Shown: positions 35,256 to 46,096 of the stretch, piece by piece
Position numbering within the stretch: position 1 is the stretch's first letter
Layout of the letters: each line of letters opens with the position of its first letter
NCBI GenBank assembly: GCA_963675135.1
Contig: OY776131.1
Coordinates: 33,007,381 to 33,071,380, forward strand
Direction of reading: 5' to 3'
Origin: Galeopsis tetrahit
Lineage: Eukaryota > Streptophyta > Magnoliopsida > Lamiales > Lamiaceae
DNA length: 64,000 nt
Translations under genes and position numbers: made by a program
Notes under the pieces: model-generated
What the model was told of the DNA's origin: nothing
The model's input: only the letters and a program-made list of their open reading frames with translations
The model's database searches: none

Positions 35256-35731
35256 AGAATCGAGCCATGATCATTCAACAACAAGGTCAACGGGTAAGTT
35301 GAGGTAAGAGAACTACGTGGACTTTGATTCCAACATGTTGGATACGTAGGCAACTTAGTTTTAAAATTTTGAACTTAGAATTTCTAAGTTTAATTTTTAA
35401 AATTAAGCTCAAGTCCAATTCCCCCCCCCCCTCCCAATTTGTTGTAATTTATTTTGTAAGTTACTAAGTTTTTAAATTTGTAAGTTGTAATTTATTTTGT
35501 AAGTTACTAAGTTTTTAAATTTGTAAGTTGTAATTTTAAGTTGTAATTTGTAAGTTGTAATTTATACTTTTGTAATTTGTAACTTAAAAGTAATTTATTC
35601 TTTCAATTTTTTATAATATTTCATCAATTATTTCAATTTTTTACATAATTTATAAAATATTTCATCAATTATTTCAAACTTAAAAACTTACAACAATTTA
35701 TAAAATTTAAATAATTAGTTATATAAACTAA
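35256..35731 (+). other. hAT 3' region before the second Helitron
   Basis: Non-coding part of the hAT element. Includes a nine-C run near 35421 and short tandem repeats of TTTGTAAGTTGTAATTTA (about 35450-35580). Confidence 0.5.
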
Positions 35732-38024
35732 TCTTAATATTTTATATTTGTGAGGATATAATGGGACACGTGTGACAATTTTATCCCTCTACACAATCTC
35801 TCTCTTCACCAAAATCGTCTATTTCAAAATTCCTGCATTCTCAGGCATTCTGATTAAAAAAATCTATTTTTCCTATTTTAATTTCAAAATAATAATTTAC
35901 ATATTATAAAAAAAAATCCATTTTTCCTATTTTAATTTCAAAATAATAATTTACATATTATCTACTCATAATTATTATTATGTTCGTTTTACATTTTATT
36001 TTATAGAAAATGAGAAACTCAAGAGATAGAATGCAACTTTGTACTCTGATTTTTTTTTAACAATTGTACTATGTTTTTCAATTCTTGGTTTTCATATTGA
36101 ATTTGTATAATAATTGGAGATATAAACTTATTTCAATTCATTTCTCTATTTATAATTATTGGAGCATAATTTGTGGTGAAGATTAATTGTAAAGAATTTT
36201 CTAAAATTATCAATTCAAAAAAATTTCATAAACTTATTTTTCATTCTAAATATTTTTCTATTAAGATCATTATTGCAGATTTCTTGAAATGTTAGTCAAT
36301 TATAATTGGGCATTTGAAATTAATTGAAATAAATTTCCTCCTGAGTTTCTCATTTCCTAATTATCTATAAAATACAACATGCATCAGAATTATGACCTAT
36401 TATAAATATAATGTAAATATTGGTAATTTTTGCACATATTTCATTCTTGCTTCTGCATTTGTTTCAGTTCTGGAAGATGCATGAAATTTTTTTACCTTAG
36501 GTTTTGAGAAATTTGACGCCTCAAAACTCTTTCCCTGTTAGTCAATGACAGATTGACTAACAGGAGTGATCAATTTTGATAGAATATAATAACTGGGTGA
36601 CCAATTTTGATAGTGACTAAATGTGGATGACCAAATATGAAAAGAGGTAAAACTGGGTGACCAAAATTGATATTTTCCCTAAAATTAAATGTCACGATTT
36701 AAACAATCACATGACAATTTTATCTCTTTTAATTATTATTTTTAATTTATTTTTTTAACTGTAATCACAATACAATTTTTTTTAAATGTAATCACCGTAT
36801 TATATTTTTAATACCAAATTATTTATTCACAATATTAACTTTTATAATTTATAAAATTTATAAATTTACCAATAATATTAATAAAATTAAATGTCACGAT
36901 TTAAACAATCACATGACAATTTTATCTCTTTTAATTATTTAAAATTTAAATAATCACATGATTTTCTCAACTAAATTAGATCTCTAATCTTTTTATACCC
37001 AACTCATTATCTTATCTCGGTCACCCTCTCCGGTACAGAAAAACAACGGTACAGAAAAACAACGTTTCGATCACACTCTTGGTACAGAAATATATCTGTA
37101 ATCTTATATCTTCATTCTACGCATTACCTTTCATCATAGGGTATTTGTAAGTATATTTTATGGTTTTCATTTTCATCTTTACTATATAAATGTATAAATG
37201 TCAGTCTTACGTCACTCTCACAAAATAATTTTAAATTTTTTATATTGCTATTTGCTAACCTTTATTATTTTGGTTCATTGTTTTCTCTCCTTCCTTGACT
37301 ACCATCCTTTTTTTTTCTTTGTTCAGATTTTCATGGATTTAAATCCATTATCGTGTTAAGGTATTATGGATTCTCTCATTTGATTATTTTATTTAGTTTT
37401 TATAAGTTTTGAATCCATGTTTTTAATTTTATAATTTTTTAAATTTGATTTGATTTATTTAGTAGTTTTCAGATTTTATTTAGATTTAGTTGATTTTTAT
37501 TTTTTAAATGACTTTTGTAATCTAAATAAATATCTATCATTAAAATTATATACTATAAAGTTAAATCATATCCTATAAATATCTACAAACTCTATAAAGA
37601 TACTTATATAAATACATATAATTATATACTATAAAGTTAAATCATATCCTACTTAAATTCTAAAACATACAAATCATTAAAATTTCAAAATCCAAATTTC
37701 AAAATCATCTTCTATTTTATTACCGACTACAAACTTTGTAAAGTTTTTAGAAATTTGTAATCTTATATTTTTTTTATTATAAATACAATATTGTAAAGTT
37801 TTTAAAATTTTGTAATCTTATACGAGTATATATTTTTTTTATTATAAATACAATAATATAGGTTCAAATTTGTAGAAATATATATATTATAAATATATTA
37901 GAATACAAAAAAGTTTAAATCACTCAACAGTTAAAAAAGATATACAAATTAATATAATATTTAAAGATATAAAAATTATTATTTTAATAAATCGACCCCG
38001 CGGAAAACGCGGGTTTAGGACTAG
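35732..38024 (+). mobile_element. second non-autonomous Helitron in the hAT 3' region
   Basis: The 3' end is clear: hairpin CCCGCGGAAAACGCGGG (37997-38013) and CTAG (38021-38024) followed by T. The 5' end is placed at TCTTAATATTTTATATTTG after an A, less certain. It contains a duplicated 50-bp segment (about 36690 and 36890, ATGTCACGATTTAAACAATC) and no Rep/helicase ORF. Confidence 0.6.
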
Positions 38025-38281
38025 TAAACTATAAAGTTAAAACGAACAAAAAACAAAAGTCGAAAACGCGCAAAAAGTCCAAAAAACGAGACAAAAAAAA
38101 AAAAAGAAGGAAAAATAACCACCGAACCGGCGGTTTGCCGGTTCGGTTTCGGTTAGCAAAAGCATAAAACCGAAACCGCCGGTTTTTAACCGTAACCGGC
38201 GGTTTCTGGCGGTTGGACATGTCTATGTATAAGTAATATTGGAACATTTCAGTAATAAAATAGGTGGACAAATAATGAGTA

Positions 38282-38992
38282 TAGTGTGATTATTTTCCAT
38301 AATTTGTCACTCTATATTATGTCTTTTATCAAGCAATGCATAATATGTCCATGAGGAAGCTTTGCGTGAGACTGTCTCACGGTGAATCATGACATAATTT
38401 AAACATGACATTTTAATATTTTAAAAGAGATGAATGTTAATTTGAGAACAATCTTACCGTAAAACAGTTTCAAGCAAGTCTTTGTTTATACCTAATATAT
38501 GTATATTTTCATTATTGTAGTTTTTTACTTGAAATCTTATATTTTTTTTGCTCTTTGCATACATGTAAAATGTTAAAATATGTTTGGTGTTGAACCAAAC
38601 AAATAGACCACAATTTGGTTGATTTTGTGGAAGAAAGTAAATTTGTTAAAATATATCAATGTTCATTTGTTTCTGGAGTCCAATTATTAAGAAAATACAG
38701 TAGAATATTAGACGACAAATGATATTTAGATGACGAAAAATGAAATGCAGAAAAAGAAAGTTTAATTTTTTTTTATGTAACAGTATATGGGTTGAAAAAT
38801 ATTTTGATGTGATTAAGGATCTTTTAGATCTAAAGCTAAGAAATAATTAAATGGCTTGAGAAATATGGTGGGAAGTGGGAACACTAGGAAGGCTTCACTA
38901 TTCTAAACAATGATTGTTGTTTGTGTGTGGGAGGTGGATTGTTTTGGTTTACCTGAAAAACAAAAATAAGAAGAATGGCCCCAAACCAAATA
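38282..38992. other. AT-rich spacer
   Basis: No gene recognised. The last 100 bp lead into the U5 promoter. Confidence 0.4.
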
Positions 38993-39043
38993 TCCCACAT
39001 CGAGATGACCGAATAAATGTTGAGGAGGCACATGAATAAGTAG
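38993..39043 (+). promoter_or_regulatory. U5-1 snRNA promoter (USE and TATA)
   Basis: The plant upstream sequence element TCCCACATCG (38993-39002) and a TATA-like AATAAGTAG (from 39035) are about 32 bp apart, the spacing that specifies RNA polymerase II for plant snRNA genes. Confidence 0.85.
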
Positions 39044-39068
39044 CAAGGAGGGCAGCATCATAAAACTT

Positions 39069-39199
39069 ACGCAGCTGCGCAGTGAGCACAAAGCGAACTA
39101 TTCTTTCGCCTTTTACTAAAGAATACCGTGTGCGCGCTGCAATTCAAGCAGCATACGCTTTTTTTTGGAGGGTTTTTTTCTTCATAGAAAAAGGCCCAG
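39069..39199 (+). ncRNA. U5 spliceosomal snRNA, copy 1
   Basis: U5 is the tri-snRNP RNA whose loop 1 holds the exons during splicing. The invariant loop CGCCTTTTACTAAAG (39107-39121) sits in a stem TTCTTT/AAAGAA. The lower stem GCAGTG-A-GCACA (39079-39090) pairs with TGTGC-G-CGCTGC (39129-39140). A U-run followed by GGAG (about 39160-39170) is in the Sm-site position but lacks the usual AA before the U's. A 3' hairpin GGG...CCC with U/A stem follows, then the 3' box CA-N7-AGTCAAA (39200-39215). The start is placed by analogy with copy 2, about 34 nt after the TATA. Ends are approximate by a few bases. Confidence 0.85.
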
Positions 39200-39215
39200 C
39201 AAAACTATAGTCAAA

Positions 39216-40210
39216 TAATTAAATGTTAATTAAGTTCATTTCTCTATTTTATTTCAATTGAAATCGTGAAATGAAGCTATTTTAAATTGGATTAATAATG
39301 TTAATGTATGTAAATTTCACCAAATCAATGTTTACACACTAAAGACTTCACTTCGGTTCAGTGAGTTTAAATCCAAATTAACTCCTTTAAAAGGCTTCAC
39401 TTTGAAGTAATTTTATGAAAAATTTCGGTAAATTTTAATTTAATGCTTTTACTGTGTTGACACTCAGTTTTCCTTAATCAAAATACACAACCCTTCATGT
39501 TGTTTTTGGTGTTTTGAGTGTTAACGAATACCTTATCAATTCAAATTTTTTTGGAATATATTTTAAATAATATTTTTTGAGTATTCAATTTTAAATTGAT
39601 TCATAATCGATACTATTTGATTCGAAAATTTATGGATTTATTGCCCTCATTTTGAAGTAATTTTTTGAAAAATTTCGATAAATTTTAATTTAATGCTTTT
39701 ACTGTTTTACAGTTGACACTTAAGTTTTCCTTAATCAAAATACACAACCCTGTCATGTTGTTTTTGGTGTTTGGGTGTTGCCGAATACCTTATCAATTCG
39801 AATTTTTTGGAATATATTTTAAATAATATGTTTCAAGTATTCAATTTTAAATTAATTCATAATCGATACTATTCGATTTGAAAATTTATGAAAAAAATCT
39901 ATAAAATAATATTTAAATAAAATAGGAAATGAGAAAAATGGACTTAATTGAGGAAGGGAATATGGGGAGTAGTAGTAGTTTTAAAAAAATTATATCGAAT
40001 AACTACGAATATCTAATTAAATATTATAATTTTGTATTTGTTACTAATCAAATAAAAACAATTGTATTCGAATTTAAATAATAAAATTGAAAAATACGAA
40101 AAATCAAAATTCGAATTCAAATACAAATACAAATATCAAACCACACCAAAAAATATTTGATTCGTTTACACCCCAATTTAGACGGATAGTTTTAACTCAC
40201 ACTTCATTTT
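39216..40210. repeat. spacer with a 240-bp tandem duplication
   Basis: About 39402-39643 and 39651-39889 are diverged direct copies (both contain CTTAATCAAAATACACAACC and CATAATCGATACTATT). No ORF. The rest is AT-rich and unassigned. Confidence 0.7.
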
Positions 40211-40214
40211 CCAC

Positions 40215-41057
40215 TTTTTTTTTTTGAAGGTAGTAGAATTACAGATAGGAGTTAAATTACATATCACTTGCCCTCACCTATCCAAACAGTAAATTCTACC
40301 AAAAGATCACAAATTCCAGACTCAATCGTGAGAGGGTGGAAGGATCAACGATCAACCAACATACCTTGAAACTCCGCGATCTAAGAAGATAGCAACGGCT
40401 GTGCTACAAACCTCCCAAACCACATAAGTACGGACCCAAGGCCTACCAGCTCCAACAGGCACAACAAAGTGCCACCATGGGAAAACCCGAAAACGGGAAG
40501 AAAACCCATCATAACAGGGAAGAAAACAAACCAGCGGGGAAAGGGAAAATACCGACAACGGGTAAAGGGAAAATACCGAAAGCAGAAAATAACGGCATAG
40601 GAAGAAGAAAAGAAAAAACGAACCTAAAAACACCAGATCTAAACTAAGAAGCAGACTAAAGTAACATGCAGAAAGGAAAAAACGAAAATAAAATGGGATC
40701 AGACGGATGACTCACCCGATCGGTCACCGTGGCTCCGACGGGGAGATTCACCCATTGATCCCAACTAAATCCCTAAAAAAGACCCCTTCGCCCAATAGAA
40801 AAGCGGTGTAGCAGCGCTACAGGCGGCGACTCTACAGGTGGTGCGTTGAGCGACGGTGTTGCAAGTGGCGCGGCGGCAGTCGACAGAGTTTCAAGCGGCG
40901 CGGCGGCGCAACTTCTAACTTCTGTGCATAAAGTAGGCGATTTTGTGTGATTTTGTTTGGAGGTTGAAGATGGTGGAACTATATGCTGGTTTTGGGAAGC
41001 AGAATTGGGAGAGAAAGTTTAGAGAGAAGCGAGAGGAAATTTAGAGAGAGAAAACCC
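40215..41057 (-). mobile_element. poly(A)-tailed retroposon, copy 2
   Basis: Minus-strand copy of the element at 359-1091, with its tail as the T-run 40215-40225 and a duplication AAAAGTGGAAAA (minus-strand reading) on each side (about 40207-40218 and 41066-41077). The short ORF ATGGGTGAATCTCC and the GGAGCCACGGTGACCGATCG core are conserved. The 5' leader is longer than in copy 1. Confidence 0.8.
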
Positions 41058-41237
41058 TTTTTTTTTTTCCACTTTTGTTATTCATAAAAAAATAACTTAA
41101 TTTGTTTGAAAAAATGAACTTACTTTTATTTTAAGAGATGTTCACTATAGTTTTCAAATTAAATTACTAGAAATTATCTTAAGAGTTCCATAAGTATATT
41201 TTACTTTAATTTTTAATTACAATTTAATTTCTTAGAA

Positions 41238-41549
41238 TAGGCATGCGTCCAACGGTTTTGGTCGTTTACAGTTTCAAGATTTTGAAATCGAAATCGAACT
41301 GAAATTTTATAGGTTACAGGTTAAAAAATTTTGGAACCGAAATCGAATCGGGATTCTATCGCTTTCGATTATGGTTTCGAATCGTCGGTTCAACTTTTTC
41401 CAACACTTGATTTGAGTAATATTGATTTTGAATCTTTAATTAAAAAAATGATCGAACCGGGTGATTTCAATATTTAAAGTTTCAGTTCGATTTCTTAACT
41501 GAAACCGTCGAATTGACGAAAAGCCGTTTAATTTTTTTGTGCAGGTCTA
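41238..41549. mobile_element. hAT-like non-autonomous element
   Basis: Ends TAGGCATGCG and (inverted) TAGACCTGCA, with 8-bp flanks TCTTAGAA (41230-41237) and CCTTAGAA (41550-41557), one mismatch. 312 bp with GGTTTCGATT-type words. Related in its termini to the large hAT at 30193. No ORF. Confidence 0.6.
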
Positions 41550-41557
41550 CCTTAGAA

Positions 41558-42060
41558 CTTTTAGAAGAAAATTTAGCTGAATTAAGGAATAAAGAGGATA
41601 AACCTTAGAACTTTTAGAAGAAAATTTAGTTGAATTAAGGAATAAAGAGGATAAAAAAGCACATAGGAGTATATATTTTACATTTTATTCAAAAACACTT
41701 TTATAATTAAATCATATAGTCTAAATGCTACAAATACTCACTTTTTGAAATACTTCAACGTTATTGCAAAAAAGCAAATTTCTTATATGTTAAGTAATAT
41801 CTATATTTAAACTCCATATAAAATGGACCCTTCATAATACCTTCTTGTGTTCATCTTTCTTCAACCATAATCAAAATTCCAATAATATATTTGTATTGAA
41901 TTAAAAGATGAAACACAACACAATATGTAACAAAGACCTCCAAATGATAAAAATTATACTCCGTAATAGGTTTTCATAGGTAAAATTGGTACTTTGAAAA
42001 AGGGAAATCCCAACGATTAATAAAAATCCGCTCTATGCAAAGTTGTATCCAGTAGTTTCG
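41558..42060. other. spacer before the U4 gene
   Basis: A 50-bp stretch (TTAGAACTTTTAGAAGAAAA near 41552) is directly repeated near 41606. No gene recognised. Confidence 0.4.
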
Positions 42061-42110
42061 TCCCACATCGAGTATTCACAAAACCATACAACTGGCACCA
42101 ACTATTAATA
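42061..42110 (+). promoter_or_regulatory. U4 snRNA promoter (USE and TATA)
   Basis: USE TCCCACATCG (42061-42070) and TATTAATA (42103-42110), 32 bp apart: Pol II-type plant snRNA spacing. The RNA start is 34 nt after the TATA. Confidence 0.9.
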
Positions 42111-42136
42111 TGTGACGCCCTACGTTTGTTTTCTTT

Positions 42137-42288
42137 ATCTTTGCGCTTGGGGCAATGACGCAGCTAGTGAGGTACTAACCGAGGCGCGTCTATTGCTGGT
42201 TGAAAACTATTTCCAAACCCCCTCTTAGGCCTGGGTTTTGCTCAGGCCTTCGAGAATTTTTGAAAGGGCTGTCTTTATGACGGCCTTG
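42137..42288 (+). ncRNA. U4 spliceosomal snRNA
   Basis: Starts ATCTTTGCGCTTGGGGCAAT, the conserved U4 5' end that pairs with U6, then the 5' stem-loop (15.5K-binding kink-turn region), ATTGCTGGTTGAAAACTATT, a central hairpin GGCCTGGGTTTTGCTCAGGCC, the Sm site AATTTTTG (42256-42263), and a 3' stem-loop GGCTGTC/GACGGCC. Length of about 150 nt agrees with plant U4. A 3' box-like CAATAAAGTCTTAA follows with one mismatch. One base of the kink-turn bulge differs from the usual AAU (AGU here). End position is approximate. Confidence 0.9.
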
Positions 42289-42300
42289 CAATAAAGTCTT

Positions 42301-43285
42301 AAGTTTTCAAAAAAAGATAGTATTGTATTTATTTCAAACATAAACTATTTTCTGTAAGTTACATTTTTTTATTTTATTTATTTTCCAACAAAAAAGATGC
42401 GAATATGGGAATGAATTATAAAATTTAAATTTTATTAAATTGTACACCCTCCTCCGTTTTTTTTAACTTTATTAGCAAGATTGTTTACTCGGGAGTATAT
42501 TTTTTTTGCTATTGTAAAAATATTTTGTAAGTTGAATATAAAAAAGAAAAGAATCAGATTAATTCAACCCTATTCATTGGGCTTATTACCTATTTTGATC
42601 AGGATTTAGAAAATTCCCATCTTATAATTTTTCTGTTGGGCTTATTACCTGTAAAGCCATTTCAGCCCATAGGTAGTTTTTTCGTAAAAAGGTCCAGCTA
42701 TTTACTTACACCTACAAAATTGGTAGATACATCCACAAAAATTCTATTTTAAAAAGCAAAGATGCCACAACCACAACTTTTATGATTCATCACCACTGTA
42801 TTTCGCCATTCATCACCCTCGTATTTTCACCTCCACCACCATTTTTCAACTTCATCTCCTATTCGGTCAAATTGATTTGAAAAATAGCATATTCTTTGGT
42901 AAATATCTATCAATTGAAAAATAATTTATTTTTCGGCAAACAAAATTGAAAAATGAACATATTTACTTCCAACATTGGGAACTCTAAAGTAGAGGGTGGA
43001 GGAAAGAAGCAACACAACCCAACTTCTCTAAAAGGGGCAATGAGCGTATAAAAAGATATTGATTTCAATCAATGTCTTCATAACAATACAATTCTAAACT
43101 GACGGTTCTCAATTTCGAACTAGAATCGAGTTGCAGAACTACGTACAAATAAGAAAAAGACAAAGATAAAAGAGAGAATGTACAATTGAAGCCATGTGAA
43201 AAAAAGAGAGGGAATGCTATTAAGAAAGGTATTAAAGTAGAGTTGAGATTCATTGAGTCACCATTAAAGATTACATGGTGAAGGA
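42301..43285. other. spacer, no gene recognised
   Basis: AT-rich sequence. A decayed Stowaway-like CTCCTCCGTTTTTTTT motif near 42448 lacks a clear partner. Small ORFs have no recognisable domains. Confidence 0.4.
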
Positions 43286-43297
43286 AATTGAATTTGG

Positions 43298-43345
43298 GGT
43301 GGGGGAGGGGAGGGGAGGGGAGGGGAGGGGAGGGGAAGGGAGTGT
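43298..43345 (+). repeat. (GGGGA)n G-rich microsatellite
   Basis: About eight GGGGA units on the plus strand, many with four G's in a row, so able to form a G-quadruplex. The ORFs reading through it on both strands are low-complexity and not genes. Confidence 0.85.
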
Positions 43346-43841
43346 GTGAAGGGAGGGGGAAGACAGAAATTGAAAGAAAGATAGAAAAAAGAACAAAGAC
43401 ATATAGATGGGTGGTGGAAGGAGGTTGTCGAAAGAAGAAGGCACATAGGCGACAGACAAAAAATCGGATTTAGAATCTTCCGCTTTGATACTATAGTATG
43501 TAGAGAAAATATGGACTACATATTTTGGTGCACCAATCATCTCATAATCTTCTGTATTCTTTTGTTAATCTTTCACAACTTTGGATATTGATAGAATATC
43601 TCTAACAAACTAAGCATTTATGAAACATCGAAGAGATTCGTAAATGAAGTACTTTCTCCGTCCACATAAATGGGCTTGTGTTATGTGAAATATTTCATAC
43701 ATGCATTCCATATTAATTAGACAAAGTTAAAACTCTAAGTCCATTTAACCCAAAAGTCAAATTAAGATAATTTTAAAAAAATCGCGGGTCATAAGCTCGG
43801 ATCCGAGTTGCCCAGAAAATTCGGGGGTCGCAAACAAGTGG

Positions 43842-44027
43842 TTTACTACATGACCAAAATATTGTTACTACAAGGTCAAAAAATTACCACTACAAGGCCA
43901 AACATTCTGTATATTCACTAAAAAAATTAACTGTCCAGAATATTTTTGGACATATAGTAATACAATTTTGACCTTATAGTGATAAAATTTAGGTCTTGTA
44001 GTAACATAGTTTTGATCATGTAGTAAG
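43842..44027. repeat. foldback (inverted-repeat) sequence
   Basis: The left arm TTTACTACATGACCAAAATA pairs with the right arm ending TTTTGATCATGTAGTAA. The arms hold repeated TACTACAAGGTCAAA motifs. About 185 bp; could be a small MITE. No target duplication identified. Confidence 0.6.
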
Positions 44028-44568
44028 ATAATATTTGAGATCGAAAATAAATATTATAATTAAGGTTGACCCGCGTTGGCCCACAAATTTTAACTTAATT
44101 TACCTCAATTGGTCAATATTGCATATAAAATTTTGCCCACATAAATTGTGCTTATTTTCCTTTTTGGATTATCAATATAAAATATGTTTTTTTTTTGGAA
44201 ATATATTTTGTCTCGTTTCTATTTTATTGCATAAAGTCATAAACAAACAATATTTTTTAAAAGATAAAAAAATCATTTTTTAAAACATGTGAAAAAAAAA
44301 TAAACACACTTTATATTAAGAGAGTATGAAACTAGTGAGACCAAGTAGCTTAAATAAGAAATGTGTTAAAGAAATTTGATTGCTACTTAGTTACAATTAA
44401 TTAATTAGAGAAATCATAATCTGAAATTATAAGGTTATCGTGGGTTCAGTCAGCAAGCAGCATTTTTTGTCGTATTTTTAATTTGTTGATTTTCAAGTGA
44501 TTGAACAAGTACACAGTAACAATGGGCTTGGTAGCAGCATTGAAAAGGGAAATAGGCCCAAACAAGTA
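44028..44568. other. spacer before the second U5 gene
   Basis: AT-rich; no gene recognised. Confidence 0.4.
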
Positions 44569-44620
44569 TCCCACATCGAGAAAACTAAATCAAGGCAGAG
44601 AGTTACATGAATAAATAGGA
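44569..44620 (+). promoter_or_regulatory. U5-2 snRNA promoter (USE and TATA)
   Basis: USE TCCCACATCG (44569-44578) and TATA ATAAATAGG (from 44611), 32 bp apart, matching the U5-1 and U4 promoters. Confidence 0.9.
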
Positions 44621-44641
44621 AAGGGAAGAATCTCATTTCTC

Positions 44642-44770
44642 ACGCAGCTGCGCGGTGAACACAAAGCGAACTATTCTTTCGCCTTTTACTAAAGAATACC
44701 GTGTGTGCGCCGCAATTCAAGCAGCATACGCCTCTTTTTGGAGGGTTTTTTCTAAATAGAAAAGACCCAA
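44642..44770 (+). ncRNA. U5 spliceosomal snRNA, copy 2
   Basis: Same architecture as copy 1: loop CGCCTTTTACTAAAG (44680-44694), lower stem GCGGTG-A-ACACA (44652-44663) with TGTGT-G-CGCCGC (44702-44713), CTCTTTTTGGAG in the Sm-site position, a 3' hairpin GGGTTTTTTCT/AGAAAAGACCC, and the 3' box CA-N7-AGTTAAA (44768-44783). It differs from copy 1 by paired (compensatory) changes in the stem. Confidence 0.88.
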
Positions 44771-45039
44771 CAGTTCAGTTAAATTTTAATTAATTTTTTG
44801 TAATTGTTAATTCTGTTAAGTAGTGTTAGTTCTTATATGAATCGAATTCTTTTTGGCTTATAGAGTGAAATTAACCACTCTCGCTATCACATGTTTTGAA
44901 AGATTGTAAATGTTTCTTACACAAGATTTGAAAATACTTACAAGTTACAAAGATAATATTAAGAATAAACTTTTGCCAATACATACATTTCATAATTAAA
45001 AAAATAAAACAAAAACATAATATTTTATAGTACGTAGTA

Positions 45040-45327
45040 CTCCCTCCGTCCCATACTTGAAGGCACATTTTACCATTTTGGGCGTCCCATACTTGAAGGC
45101 ACATTACCTAAAGTAGTAAAAACACTTTTAAACAATCTCCTTAAAACATCACAATATTACAACAAATGCCACTACTTTATTACACTAAAAAAAGTAACTT
45201 TATTACTATTTATAAAGTTAAAAAGTCTTTACTACCCCCACTTTATCTTACACAATACTAATAAACAATTCATTCATTAAAACTCGTGCCCAATTCATTT
45301 ATGTCTTCAAGTATGAGACGGAGGGAG
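45040..45327. mobile_element. Stowaway MITE
   Basis: CTCCCTCCGTCCCATACTTG and its inverted partner, TA on both sides (45038-45039, 45328-45329). The left end motif CGTCCCATACTTGAAGGCAC is partly doubled. Confidence 0.85.
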
Positions 45328-45329
45328 TA

Positions 45330-46094
45330 TGTTTTAGTATTTTTTGCATTATTTTTTTCAATTAAACACTCCACTCAGTAAATCATATGGAGAAAAAAAA
45401 ATGAAGACTTCACCTATTGTAAAAGGGGGGAGTATATAATATTTAAAATGCAGATTTTCGTGCACACCTAATCCCAAAATAAACCTACTCGAGGGTAAAA
45501 TTTTATGGAAAAATCATTAGAACGAAAAAAGTATCCAAAATAAAATGATCAGCAAAAGGAAAGAAAGGTGTGAAAAAAGAAAAAAAAAACGGAAATAAAC
45601 ACATTAATTAAAGAAACATAATTTGATCAGCAAAAAAAACTGCAAAAGTGCATAACACTAGCTGGTATTGGTATACTTATTTCAGTCTAAATGGAGCTAG
45701 TTTAATAAACACATTAATTAACACTTAAATTAAAGATGACCGATAAATTAAAGCTAATCAATATTATCCGCTTAAATACGTACTTACAAGTTGCAATAAT
45801 TAATTAAAATTAAATCATATTCCAACCATCAAAGTTGACAAAACGTGTTTTTAATTTGCTTTAACAAATTCATCGATCGTACTTGTCACCACCTAAAATC
45901 ATAACTATTGTCGTGATTTTGACGGATGAATAAATTTGTTTTATGAATTACAATTCAGAAATATATACGACTTGACATTAAGATATTTTACAATCGAAAG
46001 ACTATTTTTTTTTGGTTGGATATAATTTTATTTTATCATGCCATATATGATATAACATCCTCATTCTATTTATTTTATACTGTACATAAAATTT
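45330..46094. other. spacer, no gene recognised
   Basis: AT-rich DNA between two Stowaway elements; distal upstream region of the GGPPS small-subunit gene. Confidence 0.4.
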
Positions 46095-46096
46095 TA

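Larger units (their letters stand above)
30193..38225 (+). mobile_element. complete hAT transposon (8,033 bp) with two nested Helitrons
   Basis: TIR ends TAGACACG and (inverted) TAGACATG are flanked by a perfect 8-bp duplication TGTATAAG (30185-30192, 38226-38233). Subterminal regions are packed with GGCGGTTTT and CGGTTCGGTTT words in both orientations (30200-30330, 38105-38215), typical transposase-binding repeats. Removing the Helitrons at 31799-33041 and 35732-38024 leaves about 4.5 kb, a normal size for an autonomous hAT. It encodes a decayed transposase on the plus strand and a small BED-finger ORF on the minus strand from a mirrored promoter region. Confidence 0.9.
29936..38281. mobile_element. 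Stowaway MITE split by the hAT element
   Basis: The left part (about 29936-30192) begins CTCGCTCTATTCGGGAATGA. The right part (38226-38281) resumes with TGTATAAGTAATATTGG and ends near ATAATGAGTA. Together they match the layout of the Stowaway at 56360-56657, including the doubled end motif. The hAT element lies between the two TGTATAAG copies. Confidence 0.6.

Noticed and set aside
43264..43540. Overlapping ORFs on both strands at 43.3 kb
   Set aside because: They read through the GGGGA microsatellite and are low-complexity.
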